Positions 10,601 through 20,192 of a DNA stretch of 64,000 bases are shown piece after piece. Made by a program: the position numbers and the translations under genes. The notes below the pieces were generated by a model, which had not been told where the DNA came from, ran no database searches, and saw only the letters and a program-made list of their open reading frames with translations. How positions within the stretch are numbered: the first letter of the stretch is position 1; each line of letters starts with the position of its first letter. Source of the stretch: Odontocerum albicorne (lineage: Eukaryota > Arthropoda > Insecta > Trichoptera > Odontoceridae); NCBI GenBank assembly GCA_949825065.1, contig OX463848.1, forward strand, positions 29,269,549-29,333,548. The letters are read 5' to 3'.

Positions 10601-13600
10601 TATCTATCGTCTTGGCTAATTGTAGGATTCTCTGACACTTATCCCTCTCAGCAGCATTCCCCCTCTAATTGATCATACCTAATACAGTTTGGCATCACAC
10701 TATCCAGCCATCTTAACAGACTCTTCACTCTCCTATGCTCCATAGGATTACTGAATAAAGCCTTCATTGCAGACAGTGTCCAGTATGCAATATAGGTGCG
10801 CAAATCAATGCAATCCAGCATTATTAATAACTTTTGCTATGCTAGCTTCGCCATATTAGATATAAAGTTCTTCATTATATCTAAATCTCCACACACCACT
10901 GTCACAAATTTACCATATATTCTGCATAAAATCTTTCTCTCAAAATTATCGAGAATTTTTTTATCCTACTTTGTAAGTATCCAGGTTTCCAATGCATACG
11001 TTATCACTTATCTAAGCAGTGATTCATATATTTATTTTTTTTGTTCCTGGAGAATAGGTGAGACTTAAGTAGGGGATAATACCAAAATAGCATATATTTG
11101 CTGACAAATTATTTATTTTTTCACTGGTGTTATTGGCAGTGTATACCCCATATACACAAAACAGTATAGACCTTCAAAATTGTTTTCCCCGTGGAAAGCT
11201 GAGGTGTACGTTCTAACCTATATATTCATATATTTATCATTTATTGAATAAATGACCTTAGAAACATTTATTCTTCATTATATGTTTGAACCATATTAAC
11301 AGTATTCTATTCCACTGTGGAAATGACTATCATCTAAGAACTCACACTGTCATCAATATATTTTCAGCCCTGATTGTCTACGATGGTGCTGCAGACAGTG
11401 CCTGGAGAGTAACACATGCCTCAATGTACCCAGACCCTGACTTCTCCGACTACCAAATCGGAGAAGACAAATTCTCTTTGATGGATGGTGTCGTTGGTCT
11501 GGCCTTCTCTCCTAATCTCAAAACTTTATACTTCCATCCTCTGGCTACAGACAGGTTTGTATAATTTTACATTAAGTTGTTATCTCAGCATAGTAAAATT
11601 TAATTTCACAAACAATTATTTGCAATATCTTAATATGTATTTTCATAACATATTGATTTAAGACATTATCAAAGAACTTGACATCATGTTTAACAGAAAA
11701 GTTATATATTGTCATATCAAGTGTATGCATTTATCTACCAATAAGTTTCTAGGATTTGTAATCGGAGTCTTTAGACTAGTGGTCACACTAGTATTAGAAC
11801 TCTTTATATGATATATCACTGGTTCATAATAGATAGAAGTGCAGCTCAGTCAAATGGAACCCAAAAGTCTCTAGAAACTCCTGATAGTTGAGTGAGATTT
11901 TTGAGAGACCTTTATTGCAGGGAATATGAATTTTATCTATGGCTACATCTGACCATTTTTTAAATTGGTATTAAACGTTAATTTGTATTAGAATCAAGCA
12001 TGAAAAGTGATCTATGCACCTGTTTGTACATAGACAAATAACTGACAGGAAAAATAGCGAATCCATTGTTAATTGACAAACTTTTCTCTAATGCACCTAT
12101 AGTTCGTAAATTCTAGGATAAGTACTGTGACAGCTCACAAATTTGCCCCAATACAACCTTATGTAATGTATTTACCTAAATAACTTGTTATTCATTAGAA
12201 TTGAGGCTTATATTAAAGTTGATAAAATAATTAAAATTACTGAACATCGTTACAAGGTTGTATTGGGGCAAATTTGTGAGCTGTCACAGGACTCATCCTA
12301 GAATTTCCAAACTACGTTATTATAACAATTATTTAGGGCATCATTAATTAAGATTATTTTTAAACGTCCATCATGGGTTAAGATTTTTTATTCATAAACT
12401 GAGTTATTAAGAGTGTCACCACTTGCAAACAAAATGACCTTGTTTATGGATTTTTAAAATTTTAGTATCTTCTATATCTCAGTGAATAAATTGAGAATAG
12501 AACACTTAAACAAACTTTGTAGGTATAACTGAGCCACGTCACAAGGAAATATGAATTATCATTGTTCCTATTGTAATTATTTTTTTAATTTGTTTAATTT
12601 TTACTTGTATCATGCATTTTATTTAATGTAATTTGTTAAACCTGTATAAAATGTAAAATACATAAATTATACTTAAACAATAATTATGATTGTGAGAGAT
12701 GACTAAGCATTAAAAAACATATTAATCGATTGCAATTGAAGAAAAAATGGATACAACAACTGTTGCAGCTTTTTTCAGACAATTTTTTTAATTTATGTTA
12801 ATTGAAACATATGAACGAATTTATTTCAGAAAAGAGAAGAATATCACATTGTTTAAAAAATCAACATAAAAGACATTAAAGGTTGTGTAAGGAATAACGC
12901 CAGGACAGCAATGGACGAAGAAATTCTCAATTAAATTAATTCTGCATATCTTTTATTGAAATCTAACAACAAATATTAAGATAACAAAAAATAAGACTCT
13001 TTGGTACCAAAACCCTTTTTTTTTCTTTCAATTTGCATTTACATATTTTTTGAAGACCATTGTCCTGTTTTTTTTCCTTGGTGTATTGTTACAAATATTC
13101 AGATGTAGATTTGTTAAGATATCAGTTTTTTTATTCTTCGATGATTTTCGATTTTGAATGAATAGGTTTTGTTTGACATCTAGAATTGTCAATCATAAAA
13201 GCTCACATTCTTCTTATATAATGGGCAACTCCTATATATGAAGGAGTATACACCAGTGTCATGTGATGTCCACTTCATAGGATCTCGTTAGTTCTATTCA
13301 CATGGGTGACATCGGTGTACTTGGTTGCTCATACATAGTGGATATTTAGAGCAACTTGGCCAGAGATTACTGTAAAAACTTGGCAACTTGGCCAGAGACT
13401 ACTGTAATCTAGTGCGACACTATGGAATGGAACTATTTTACAACTAAACTACAAAAGCTTACAACTAAATGAATATTTACAATAAGATGAGAATTAAATG
13501 TGTAGGAAGCCAGCGAATGATTTCAGTTTAAATGTGCACATAAAGGGTCTTTCAAATTGAGCGGTTTTTTTAATTCAAATTTTTGAAATCAAAGCCAATT

Positions 13601-16600
13601 GAATAAAACACACAATTGGCTTTGATTTCAAAAAACTTTTTATTGGGCATTAAAGTATAATGTATGACATTTAAACACAAAAAACAATATCCACCAAATG
13701 TCCACCTCTTGCAGCTCCACAGATGTCCACTCTTTTATCAAAATTTTCGATGACATTTTGGCATAATTGTGGTTCTAACTCACCAATAACGCGAATAATT
13801 TCGTCCTATAGCTCAGGAATTGATTTGGAGTCATTCTTATAGACCTGGCTTTTCACGTAACCCGGTGTCAGATCACATGATCTTAGTGGCCAATTAACAT
13901 CACCGTTTCCGGAGATTACAATATATAAAATAATTAAACAATTTGAACGCGTTGTTGTATTGTATACGACTTCATTTTTATTAATGTCATACATTACACT
14001 TCTCAAATGTCACAAGACCCAGACAAGTTCGCAAAGCCATCTGTGTTTTATCCAAGAATTTAAAAAACAGCTCGATTTGAAAGACGCTTTTCTTTTCTAC
14101 TGATTTGATCGACTGTATTAAAATTGACTAGTTTGTTCTGTATTTTAGTAAATTTCCTTTTGTCGAGTAAAAATTTGCAAAACCTTTACTCTCAGAATTT
14201 ACCTTAAATGAAAACATCATATTTCTTCCAGAACTTTCAGCATCTCTACTGACGTGCTGAGACAAGGACCCCCTAACGAGCGAGAGGAGCTGCCAGTGAA
14301 CCTAGTAGGCCGCAAATCTTCCCAAGGCCTGGGGATTGCGGTGAACCCCTTCACTGACGTTTTGTTCTACAGTCCCCTCACAGAGACTGCAGTAGCCTCT
14401 TGGAATCCACTTAACAACAGACATGAGTAAGTTGGAGAACAATTGCGGCTATTTTAACAGCTTTTTGGTTGCCTTATGGCAATAGGCAATATCAGGTTGT
14501 ATTGTATACAACAGCAATGTAATAAAATATAATCAATATCATCAGTTTGTTCATATTCAATTTTAATAACTGCTTTTTAGTATCTAAAAAGCACCATTTT
14601 CAATTTAAATTGTTTAAACAAACGAGAACCTTATAGTACAAATTCATACTAATGTAATTTACCCTTCATTTTATAGATATAGAGAATCCCTTCATTAAGG
14701 CAAGGCAATGAAGTGGTCACATTCATTAATTACAAACTTTTATCAAAAATACTAATCATTCAATTGAAACATTCACTTACTTTTACATACTTAAATCTCC
14801 AACTATCACACACATAATTCCATCTGCATCAAAATCATATTCAACAACTCCTCATCACACATTTTACATTCAATCAGTATTCTGTCCTACTTCATCACAC
14901 CATATCATGTTTTTTAGTGCATGAATTTCCATAACATTCGTTGAGTTCTTTTTATTATAACTTTTCATCCAAGTTTCACTCCCATACACGTATATATACT
15001 TAAATTGATTCTAAAATAATATTCTGAAAATTTATTTCAGCAGTTTTTGATGTTTTTTAGTCCTATCGTGTACATTTTAGTGCCCTACAAAAAAAAACCT
15101 ATTTTAACATGCCAAATTCTTAATTTTCGTAACTATTCTATGATCTAAAAAAAACTTTCAAGAATATTACCCAATATCCCATTCTCATGTATGGTTTTAT
15201 ATTTTTTATTATATTAGGTCCTTACATATGAAATTGGCGTTTTGCCGTACTGGCAACTTTGATCTCAAATATCTTCTCTTTGGTTAGGAATTCCAAATTA
15301 AAATTTATACAGCTATTTACTCAAGTATTTGTGTTTCGAAAATTATAATTCATTTGTTTTTTCCTCAATTGTTTTTTTTCTTTGCGTCACTCAGTTTACA
15401 AAATGGAAAACTTGAAATATCGCGTTATTTACGAGTACGAGTTCCACCGTGGCACCAGTGCTGCAGAAACGGCTCGAAGGATTAATGATGTGTATGGCGA
15501 CGGTGCCGCAAAAGAAAACACAGTGCGTTTTTGGTTCCAGCGTTTTCGTTCTGGAAATTTCGACCTGCAGAAAAAGCCCCGTGGACGGCCGGAGACCAAA
15601 GTTGATAATGAAGAATTGAAGGCTATTGTGGAAGCGGATCCATCGCAAACCACGTCCGAGTTAGCTGCAGGCTGCGGTGTTAGTGATAAAACTGTTTTAA
15701 TCCACTTGAAGCAAATTGGGAAGGTGAAAAAGCTTGAAAGGTGGGTACCTCACGAATTGAGTGAAGCAAATCAACAAACGCGCGTTGACTGCTGCGTTGC
15801 ATTACTCAACCGGCACAATAATGAAGGGATTTTGAATCGAATCATTACCTGTGATGAAAAGTGGATCCTGTATGATAATCGGAAGCGCTCATCGCAATGG
15901 CTGAACCCTGCCGAACCAGCCAAACCATGCCCCAAGCGAAAATTGACTCCAAAAAAGTTACTTGTGAGCGTTTGGTGGACTAGTGCTGGTGTCGTTCACT
16001 ACAGCTTTCTTAAATCTGGCCAGACGATTACGGCAGATGTCTTTTGTCAGCAACTGCAAACCATGATGGAAAAGCTAGCTGCTAAACAACCGAGGCTGGT
16101 TAATCGCTCTAGGCCACTGCTGCTTCATGATAACGCTAGACCACACACTGCACAACAGACGGCTACCAAATTAGAAGAGCTTCAATTGGAATGTCTAAGA
16201 CATTCACCGTACTCTCCGGACCTTGCCCCAACAGATTACTATTTATTTCGAAATTTGGATAACTTCTTGCAAGGGAAAAAATTCAACTCCGATGGGGCAG
16301 TCCAAACCGACTTCAAAGATTTTATTGATTCCCGTCCGAATGGTTTTTTTAGTAAAGGGATCGATGAACTACCTATGAGATGGCAAAAGTGCATAGATAG
16401 CAATGGTACATACTTTGATTAAATAAATATATTATATTAAAAATATATTTAAATATTTTATTACATTGCTGTTGTATACAATACAACCTGATATTGCCTA
16501 TTGCCATAAGGCAACCAAATAAATACTTATATTTGCATTGTTCTTTTTAGAATTCTCGACTATGATCCAGAAAAACTTCAATTTGCTGCTGAAGTAAGGT

Positions 16601-16779
16601 GGATTCCTGATGACCCAAGAAGTGTGTGGGTCCTTAGCAGTCGCTTCCAGAAATATTTCCTGAGAACTGTCAACCCAGCCGAATTCAACATCCGAGTATT
16701 AAGAATACCTGCCGATGGCCATGTGGTAGCTCCAAGGTTCTACAGACAAGCTAATGCCACAACATATAGAAGATATTAA
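4481..16779 (+). CDS. Yellow / major royal jelly protein family gene (five exons, N-terminus missing)
   Basis: Exons 4481-4626, 10253-10443, 11368-11554, 14232-14426 and 16551-16779 join in one frame (intron phases 2, 1, 2, 2) into 315 codons plus TAA. Family hallmarks include FPDWSWH, NCSGLISIYR, CGRLWALDSG, TNLVIDE, VYDG, WRVTH, FSLMDGVVGLAFSP, TLYFHPLATDR, GRKSSQGLGIA, FYSPLTETAVASWNP and WVLSSRFQKYF. The four cysteines expected in this family are present (NCSG, RCGR, RTCSP, NGCDD). Yellow proteins are secreted, beta-propeller-like proteins tied to pigmentation, cuticle and reproduction in insects; most have 400-470 residues, so roughly 80-130 N-terminal residues including the signal peptide are missing. 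All splice sites are GT-AG and no stop or frameshift is seen, so the gene looks functional. I cannot assign a subfamily (b, c, d, e, f, h and so on) without a tree. Confidence 0.95.
4905..5430 (+). repeat. Dispersed repeat A, copy 1 (intronic)
   Basis: This aligns with 11860-12660 in the same orientation. Both share GATCTATGCACCT.TTTGTAC, a GTTAAG block, TGTCAC.AC...AATGA.CTTGTT and a TTAAACCTGTATRAAA end. It is noncoding in both copies and may be the 3' UTR of a retrotransposon. Its superfamily is unknown. Confidence 0.6.
5634..5745 (+). mobile_element. SINE head (tRNA-like 5' half only)
   Basis: GACATCCGTGGCCTAGTTAT carries an A-box, and CAGGTTCGATTCCCG at about 5682-5696 is a near-perfect B-box. 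The body is recognisable to about 5740, but the LINE-like tail is absent, so the copy is 3' truncated or has been overwritten. Confidence 0.7.
5746..7308. other. Intronic AT-rich DNA, no feature seen
   Basis: No transposase, reverse transcriptase or exon similarity was seen on either strand. Short open frames at 5780-5965 and 6778-6975 are unsupported. Confidence 0.4.
7309..7858 (+). repeat. Tandem duplication of a 280-bp unit, two diverged copies
   Basis: Copy 1 starts at about 7309 and copy 2 at about 7589. Both begin ATTTATCCAATAGAACTGAA and share GGGCCTCCAAGG, TCTTCTGCGTTCGAC, CAACACCTTTGAATGGATA and CTTTTTACGAAAAAAAAGTT. They differ by scattered substitutions and small indels, so the duplication is not recent. 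No coding potential. It lies in the largest Yellow intron. Confidence 0.9.
7859..8479. other. Intronic AT-rich DNA, no feature seen
   Basis: Nothing was recognised on either strand in this part of the first Yellow intron. Confidence 0.4.
8480..8600 (-). mobile_element. Possible RTE-like LINE 3' end fragment
   Basis: CATCATCATCACCTTTATC and GGGGTAGGCAGAGAA on the + strand match the reversed 3' ends of other RTE-like relics in the window (22520-22550, 39010-39050). It is short and lacks a coding match. Confidence 0.35.
8655..8965 (+). mobile_element. RTE-like LINE, C-terminal and 3' UTR fragment
   Basis: Translation gives a WFRHVERMNDEEMTKRVYKS segment and then GRGRPKK, the typical C-terminus of insect endonuclease-reverse transcriptases. 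A stop codon interrupts the frame after the KK. The 3' UTR carries CTCTCTGCCAATCC. It is a dead, 5'-truncated copy in the first Yellow intron. Confidence 0.55.
9050..9470 (+). mobile_element. RTE-like LINE 3' fragment, heavily decayed
   Basis: It has the same layout as 8655-8965: a GAATGAATGATGAAAGATT stretch and a 3' UTR with GCGTTCTCTGCCTTCTCCAA. The frame is broken many times. Confidence 0.42.
9550..9808 (+). mobile_element. RTE-like LINE C-terminus with GAA-repeat tail
   Basis: An open frame at 9577-9789 encodes ILEWQPRTGKRGVGRPQARW, then DDIKRAAGVKWMQCARDREL and WKTEGEAYIQ. This is the conserved end of a second family of insect endonuclease-reverse transcriptases. It ends in a (GAA)n tail at about 9788-9803. 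Its codons and base composition are richer in G+C than the flanks, so it is younger than its neighbours. It is 5' truncated and inactive. Confidence 0.7.
10253..10443 (+). CDS. Yellow-family exon B
   Basis: 191 nt. The acceptor is a T-rich tract ending in CAG at 10250-10252, and the donor is CCAG|GTAATA. It supplies the last base of a split Glu codon, then RTCSPKIIIFDTKTSRPLRM, the FPDELL...TNLVIDE block and NGCDDVFVYITDTAAP. It ends one base into an Ala codon. It carries the third and fourth conserved cysteines. Confidence 0.94.
10620..11065 (-). mobile_element. LINE C-terminal remnant inside the Yellow intron
   Basis: Reverse translation shows FERKILCRIYG, matching the ERKILRRIYGP motif of insect endonuclease-reverse transcriptases, and further on LLRWLDSVM. 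It is broken by stops and is 5' truncated. Confidence 0.5.
11368..11554 (+). CDS. Yellow-family exon C
   Basis: 187 nt, between a TATTTTCAG acceptor and an ACAG|GTTTGT donor. Encodes LIVYDGAADSAWRVTHASMY, then PDPDFSDY, FSLMDGVVGLAFSP and TLYFHPLATD, the best conserved core of the family. It ends two bases into an Arg codon. Confidence 0.95.
11860..12660 (+). repeat. Dispersed repeat A, copy 2, split by a MITE
   Basis: Same family and orientation as 4905-5430. The match is interrupted by the foldback element at 12100-12314 and resumes at about 12325. The end carries GTTAAACCTGTATAAAATG, like copy 1. Noncoding. Confidence 0.6.
12100..12314. mobile_element. MITE family B, copy 1, with about 60-bp terminal inverted repeats
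   Basis: The arms are 12100-12160 and 12253-12314. The inner 35 bp of each arm (TGTGACAGCTCACAAATTTG and onward) match perfectly, and the outer parts match with a few changes around AAATTCTAGGAT. It is nested in dispersed repeat A. A second copy of the family lies at 36581-36711 in the opposite orientation. Confidence 0.85.
12661..13542. other. Intronic DNA with a 24-bp direct repeat, otherwise nothing seen
   Basis: GCAACTTGGCCAGAG occurs at 13351 and 13383 as part of a 24-bp pair with one mismatch. A palindromic ACTCCTATATATGAAGGAGT at about 13228 recurs reversed near 42355-42395, so a small dispersed repeat is likely here. Confidence 0.5.
13543..14088 (-). mobile_element. Tc1/mariner-superfamily transposon remnant, internally deleted
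   Basis: The ends are inverted copies: GGGTCTTTCAAATTGAGCGG at about 13545 and the complement of GCGTCTTTCAAATCGAGCTG ending near 14087. The minus strand still encodes pieces of a DDE transposase of the type annotated with a DUF4817 helix-turn-helix: VNWPLRSCDLTPGYVKSQVY, then a C-terminal KRVDICGAARGGHLVDI segment. The middle is deleted and the element cannot move itself. It lies in intron 3 of the Yellow gene. Confidence 0.68.
13582..13632. repeat. Perfect 20-bp hairpin within the transposon end
   Basis: Arms 13582-13601 (TTTGAAATCAAAGCCAATTG) and 13613-13632 are exact complements with an 11-nt loop. They sit just inside the left terminal repeat of the 13543-14088 element. Confidence 0.9.
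14232..14426 (+). CDS. Yellow-family exon D
   Basis: 195 nt, between a TTTCTTCCAG acceptor and a CATGA|GTAAGT donor. Encodes TFSISTDVLRQGP, EELPVNLVGRKSSQGLGIAV and FYSPLTETAVASWNPLNNRH. It starts with one base completing Arg and ends two bases into Glu. The donor lies 37 nt before the inverted repeat at 14464. Confidence 0.95.
14464..14530 (+). repeat. Left arm of a perfect 67-bp inverted repeat (SINE/LINE tail)
   Basis: Exactly complementary to 16453-16519. The sequence is a variant of the SINE/LINE tail (ATGGCAATAGGCAATATCAG, then GTTGTATTGTATACAACAG). A little SINE body continues to its left, from about 14440, so this is the 3' end of a + strand copy. Confidence 0.95.
14700..15020 (-). 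mobile_element. RTE-like LINE C-terminal remnant
   Basis: Reverse translation includes a GSETWM segment and VMEIHALKN, as in the GSETWVWKK...AVEMRFLR region of insect endonuclease-reverse transcriptases. It has several stops. It lies between the inverted repeat arm and the mariner. Confidence 0.45.
15214..16440 (+). mobile_element. Mariner element with intact transposase, 3' terminal repeat missing
   Basis: The 5' end TTAGGTCCTTACATATGAAA starts right after a TA at 15212-15213, as expected for a mariner end. No inverted copy of it follows the transposase stop. Instead the sequence runs through about 30 bp of A/T into the right arm of the 67-bp inverted repeat. The element is therefore stranded in the last Yellow intron, although its gene looks whole. 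Confidence 0.8.
15403..16422 (+). CDS. Mariner transposase (DD34D), uninterrupted
   Basis: 339 codons from ATG at 15403, which fits the usual 340-350 residues; an in-frame ATG at 15382 would add 7 residues, but MENLKYR is the usual type of start. The N-terminal half has two helix-turn-helix DNA-binding regions (EFHRGTSAAETARRIND; TTSELAAGCGVSDKTV). The catalytic triad is visible as ITCDEKW, LLHDNARPHTA and SPDLAPTDYYLF, with 34 residues between the second and third Asp. WVPHEL and YSPDL signatures are intact. The enzyme cuts and pastes the element at TA sites. It has the same orientation as the Yellow gene, inside its last intron. Confidence 0.95.
   Translation: MENLKYRVIYEYEFHRGTSAAETARRINDVYGDGAAKENTVRFWFQRFRSGNFDLQKKPRGRPETKVDNEELKAIVEADPSQTTSELAAGCGVSDKTVLIHLKQIGKVKKLERWVPHELSEANQQTRVDCCVALLNRHNNEGILNRIITCDEKWILYDNRKRSSQWLNPAEPAKPCPKRKLTPKKLLVSVWWTSAGVVHYSFLKSGQTITADVFCQQLQTMMEKLAAKQPRLVNRSRPLLLHDNARPHTAQQTATKLEELQLECLRHSPYSPDLAPTDYYLFRNLDNFLQGKKFNSDGAVQTDFKDFIDSRPNGFFSKGIDELPMRWQKCIDSNGTYFD
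16453..16519 (-). repeat. Right arm of the perfect 67-bp inverted repeat
   Basis: Exact complement of 14464-14530. It ends 31 nt before the first base of the final Yellow exon. It represents a SINE/LINE tail in minus orientation. Confidence 0.95.
16551..16779 (+). CDS. Yellow-family terminal exon E
   Basis: 229 nt after a TTCTTTTTAG acceptor. One base completes Glu; then ILDYDPEKLQFAAEVRWIPD, SVWVLSSRFQKYFLRTVNP and FNIRVLRI. The gene ends in a short basic tail (YRRY) and TAA at 16777-16779. The length of the C-terminus is normal for the family, so the 3' end is complete. Confidence 0.95.
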
Positions 16780-16812
16780 TACAAGTACTCATGCATAATA
16801 CTTGCTTGTATT

Positions 16813-16818
16813 AATAAA
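16813..16818 (+). promoter_or_regulatory. Candidate polyadenylation signal of the Yellow gene
   Basis: AATAAA begins 34 nt after the stop codon. Other AATAAA sites occur by chance in this AT-rich DNA, so use of this one is inferred from its position only. Confidence 0.4.
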
Positions 16819-16819
16819 T

Positions 16820-18744
16820 AGTTTTTTAGGTTACCAAAATACACAGTCAATACATTATTTAATACTTGAAAAAACTTGAAAGCCCATAAGGTACCTTAAT
16901 GGAAAGATGTCCAATAAATTAAACAAATAATCTTTGCCTCTAGATAATTTATAAAACAATGCGTTGAATATAATTTACAAAGGTTTTTAAGAATCATAAA
17001 AAAACTTTGATTTTTTTCCAGATCTAGTTGTCTACCCATTGAAATAATTCTAGTTTAATTTTTTATATCTAATTACAGTTTGATTTTCAACATAACCGGT
17101 TTTTTTTTTAAGGTTTAAATTAATAATAATATTTATTATAATATTATGCCATAAAAAATGTTTACTTTTGATATTGTTCATCCCTATGAATTTATTTCAA
17201 TCTTCCATATTTTTATGAATACAGGTATTCCTGGCTTTATGCAATTAATTCACCCTAAAAAAAATTACCTGGCTAGAAAAACTCGTCAAGTGAATTGATT
17301 TGATTTTGTGTGAGATTGCTTCCACAAAAAATGATTTTATTTGTTTTTAATTTTTAAAAGGTAAATATGTAGTATATTCCTTTCAATCAGGTTAATTGAA
17401 ATCATATTTTTTATAATTTCTTTTCTTAATTCCTATTGTCATGATGTAGTGAAATTGGTGAAATGTAGTGAAATTGATGTAGTGAAATCGCGCATAACGA
17501 GTGATACCTGCACTATCGTGCCTAATTTCATATTAAATTAATCTTTTAAAAATATTTATATGAATTATGTTTCTTACCCACTTTTCATTTGGATAGTTTA
17601 TCTGTTACAACAATGGTTCTTTGATCTACAGAAAATTATACACATTGTTAATAACATCTAATTTTACTTTTAACATTAATCCTTAAATATTCCTCAAATT
17701 ATTCAAAACAATCATAATTGCTTCCTTCATATTTTTTACAAGTTGCCCTCACAAAACAACCCGAAAACGAAAACCTTCCCCATAAAAACTTTTTGACAAC
17801 ATTTTTTAACGTTAGATTATTTATTTCTTTTATTTTCAGATAAATTATTTTAAGTTAACTATCTTTGAGTTCTTTGAGTGAAATATAATAAAAGTTCTTT
17901 ACCATATTTTTTCCTTTGATACGCAACGAGGATAAAAAAATTGTCAAAACTAAGTCAATTTACTCTAGGTATCTTTTTATTTCTTTTATAAAACTTATTG
18001 ACCATTTTGTAAATATAACTAAATGCCATTTATTTAATAAAAATATTATTCCTAAATTAAATTTTCTGTAACATTTTTGTAAATAATGCACAGTAGAAAA
18101 ATAAAAAATTGAAAAAAATTCTTGTTTTTTTTTTGTTTTACTAAAGCGTTCCTAGACAACAATAAATACAAATGAAATTGTGATTGAAAGATAAACCAAT
18201 CTTAAATTCCTTACTATGACGCCTGAATGCTAAATTAGCAGAATTGTCATTAAACCTCATCACGAAAAGATTAATAATTTTTTTCATTAGCTGTTCAGTA
18301 GTTTTTTTTTCAAGGCTGGACTTTTTTAAACCTTTTTCTCTCCCTCCGAGGACACGCGTATTCTAGTTTCGACATCTAATAAAGATAAAAATATTTTAAT
18401 CCTTTAAGTTTTCTTGCAATTTATTCTAAACTTCATCATTGTGAACTGTTCCAGAAAAAACATTGCCATTGAAAGCAAACCAAATTTGACCATTTTCTCA
18501 ATAGGCAAATTAAGTTAATCTAAACTTGACTTTAAAATGTTATTTTGCAAACCCAGTCTATTATAATGTATTTTTCTTAATATGAAAAATAACTTGTATT
18601 TTATTATTTTTTAATAAAATTTAGACATCTGTCATTTGCCCACGGTACTAAAAACACATTTCAGTTGGGAAAATAGTACAGACAACCACCTTTGGGAATT
18701 TGTTTTCAATACTTTTATTAAAATGTTGCATGAGAATACAAAAG
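16820..18744. other. AT-rich intergenic DNA, nothing recognised
   Basis: No coding similarity, no inverted repeats above background and no LINE or SINE relics were seen. A TGATGTAGTGAAATTG-like motif is repeated three times at about 17443-17490. Confidence 0.45.
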
Positions 18745-19760
18745 ATAGTGAATATATGTTTAATGTAAGGCGACACTTTTTAGGCAGGTTTCAATAGAAA
18801 AACTGCTTGGTGCCGTAGTATAGTGATTAGTATGCATAAACCATCTCAACGTGTTCTTCCTTATCTTACTTAACACATCACCCGTAAGTTCACATTCATC
18901 CCTAATCACTTCATGCTGTATTCTGTAATACATTATTACTCCACGTATTCTTCTCAGTGTATGTATTTCTACAACATGTATTCGGCTCCTCTCAGTCTTT
19001 TTCCACATCCATTTTTCACTTCCATAGATCAAACATGGCACCAAAATATTATTGTGGACAATCATCTTAGCAGATTTTAATATTGTCCGGTTCGACTACA
19101 TATGTTTTAGTGCCTCGTTGATTATTTCCTATCGCTACACGCTATTTAATATCCCCCTTAACTCTTCCATCATCTGAGGAAATACTACCCATATAGGAGA
19201 ATTTTTCAACATGCTCCAATCTTTCAATTTACTCATATATCGCATTTACTTTTCTTTCACGCTTTTGTCACCATTACTTCAGATTTTGCTACATTTATTT
19301 TCAGATCTTTCCCATTGCATCTCTCATACACAATTTACTTATCAAATTCTGCAATTCATATTCACTCTCCGCCAACACTGCAGCAATTGGTATACATTCC
19401 CATCCAACGTTTGTATGCCATCAATTGCCCTCTGTAATTCTTTCACAAATGAATCTATATAAATATTGAATAACCAGGGTGACATCTTAACTTAAATCCT
19501 TCAGTCAAGGACCATTAACTCTAATACATGCTTTACTTTTGGTTTATAATGACGCAGTACCATATATCAGTTTACATTCCACATCATATTCATTAAATAT
19601 TTTCCATATCTTGTCCCTTATCACTCGGTCATATGCTTTTTACAACATCACAATTGCACAATATACATTGTTTCATTTTGCATTACAATCAAATAACAGA
19701 TCAAGAAAAAGGCCATATTTGTATTTGTTACTTCTATACCTTTATTTTAATTTAAAGGGA
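18745..19760 (-). pseudogene. RTE-like endonuclease-reverse transcriptase, RT to C-terminus, broken
   Basis: Reading from 19760 downward, the minus strand shows the RT fingers/palm piece MSPWLFNIYIDSFVKELQR, then VYQLL followed by an AESEYELQNLI segment in another frame. The FADD catalytic box between them is lost. After more breaks, 19065-18760 reads LVPCLIYGSEKWMWKKTERS, VVEIHTLRRIRGV and LRWFMH. Several frameshifts and stops show a long-dead copy. It is the longest of the family's remnants in the window, and 54900-55560 and 47815-48315 are other copies. Confidence 0.65.
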
Positions 19761-20135
19761 ACCTTAAAAACTTACGAGTAGGTAAGAGATCGATTTACCA
19801 GCTATCAACCATAAGCACCAACTGTATAATACGACATCAGAGTAATCTTTAAAATAGAAGAAATCTCACATTTCTATGGCTAAGTATTCTAGAAAACTGC
19901 TTGAAAACAAACAAGCGAGCCATATGTGTCAGCAGGTAGTGAGGGCAGTTAGCAAAAAGACAGCTTAGGGTAGTGCGGACTATTTTAGGTAGTGCGGACT
20001 ATTTTAATAATATGCAAAATTGAAGTGAACTCTTAAGTTTGGGTTATTTTATAAACTCAATTATCAAAATATTAATTTTATATAAGTAAATTTATATTTA
20101 ATAAGGGGCTGTAGCAATTTAGCCAGATGTCAAGA
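19761..20135. other. Short spacer with a 19-bp direct duplication
   Basis: GGTAGTGCGGACTATTTTA occurs twice in tandem at about 19973-20009. Otherwise no feature was seen. Confidence 0.5.
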
Positions 20136-20192
20136 GGTCCACCAGTGGAAAAGTAAGCGGAAGGATCTTCTTCAGCCTTCATTCCCTTAAAG

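Noticed and set aside
15391..15653. Two minus-strand frames under the mariner transposase
   Set aside because: Antisense shadows of the intact transposase gene.
14464..16519. 67-bp inverted repeat as terminal repeats of one large transposon
   Set aside because: The arms are SINE/LINE tail sequence, the left arm continues into SINE body, and no target duplication was seen outside them.
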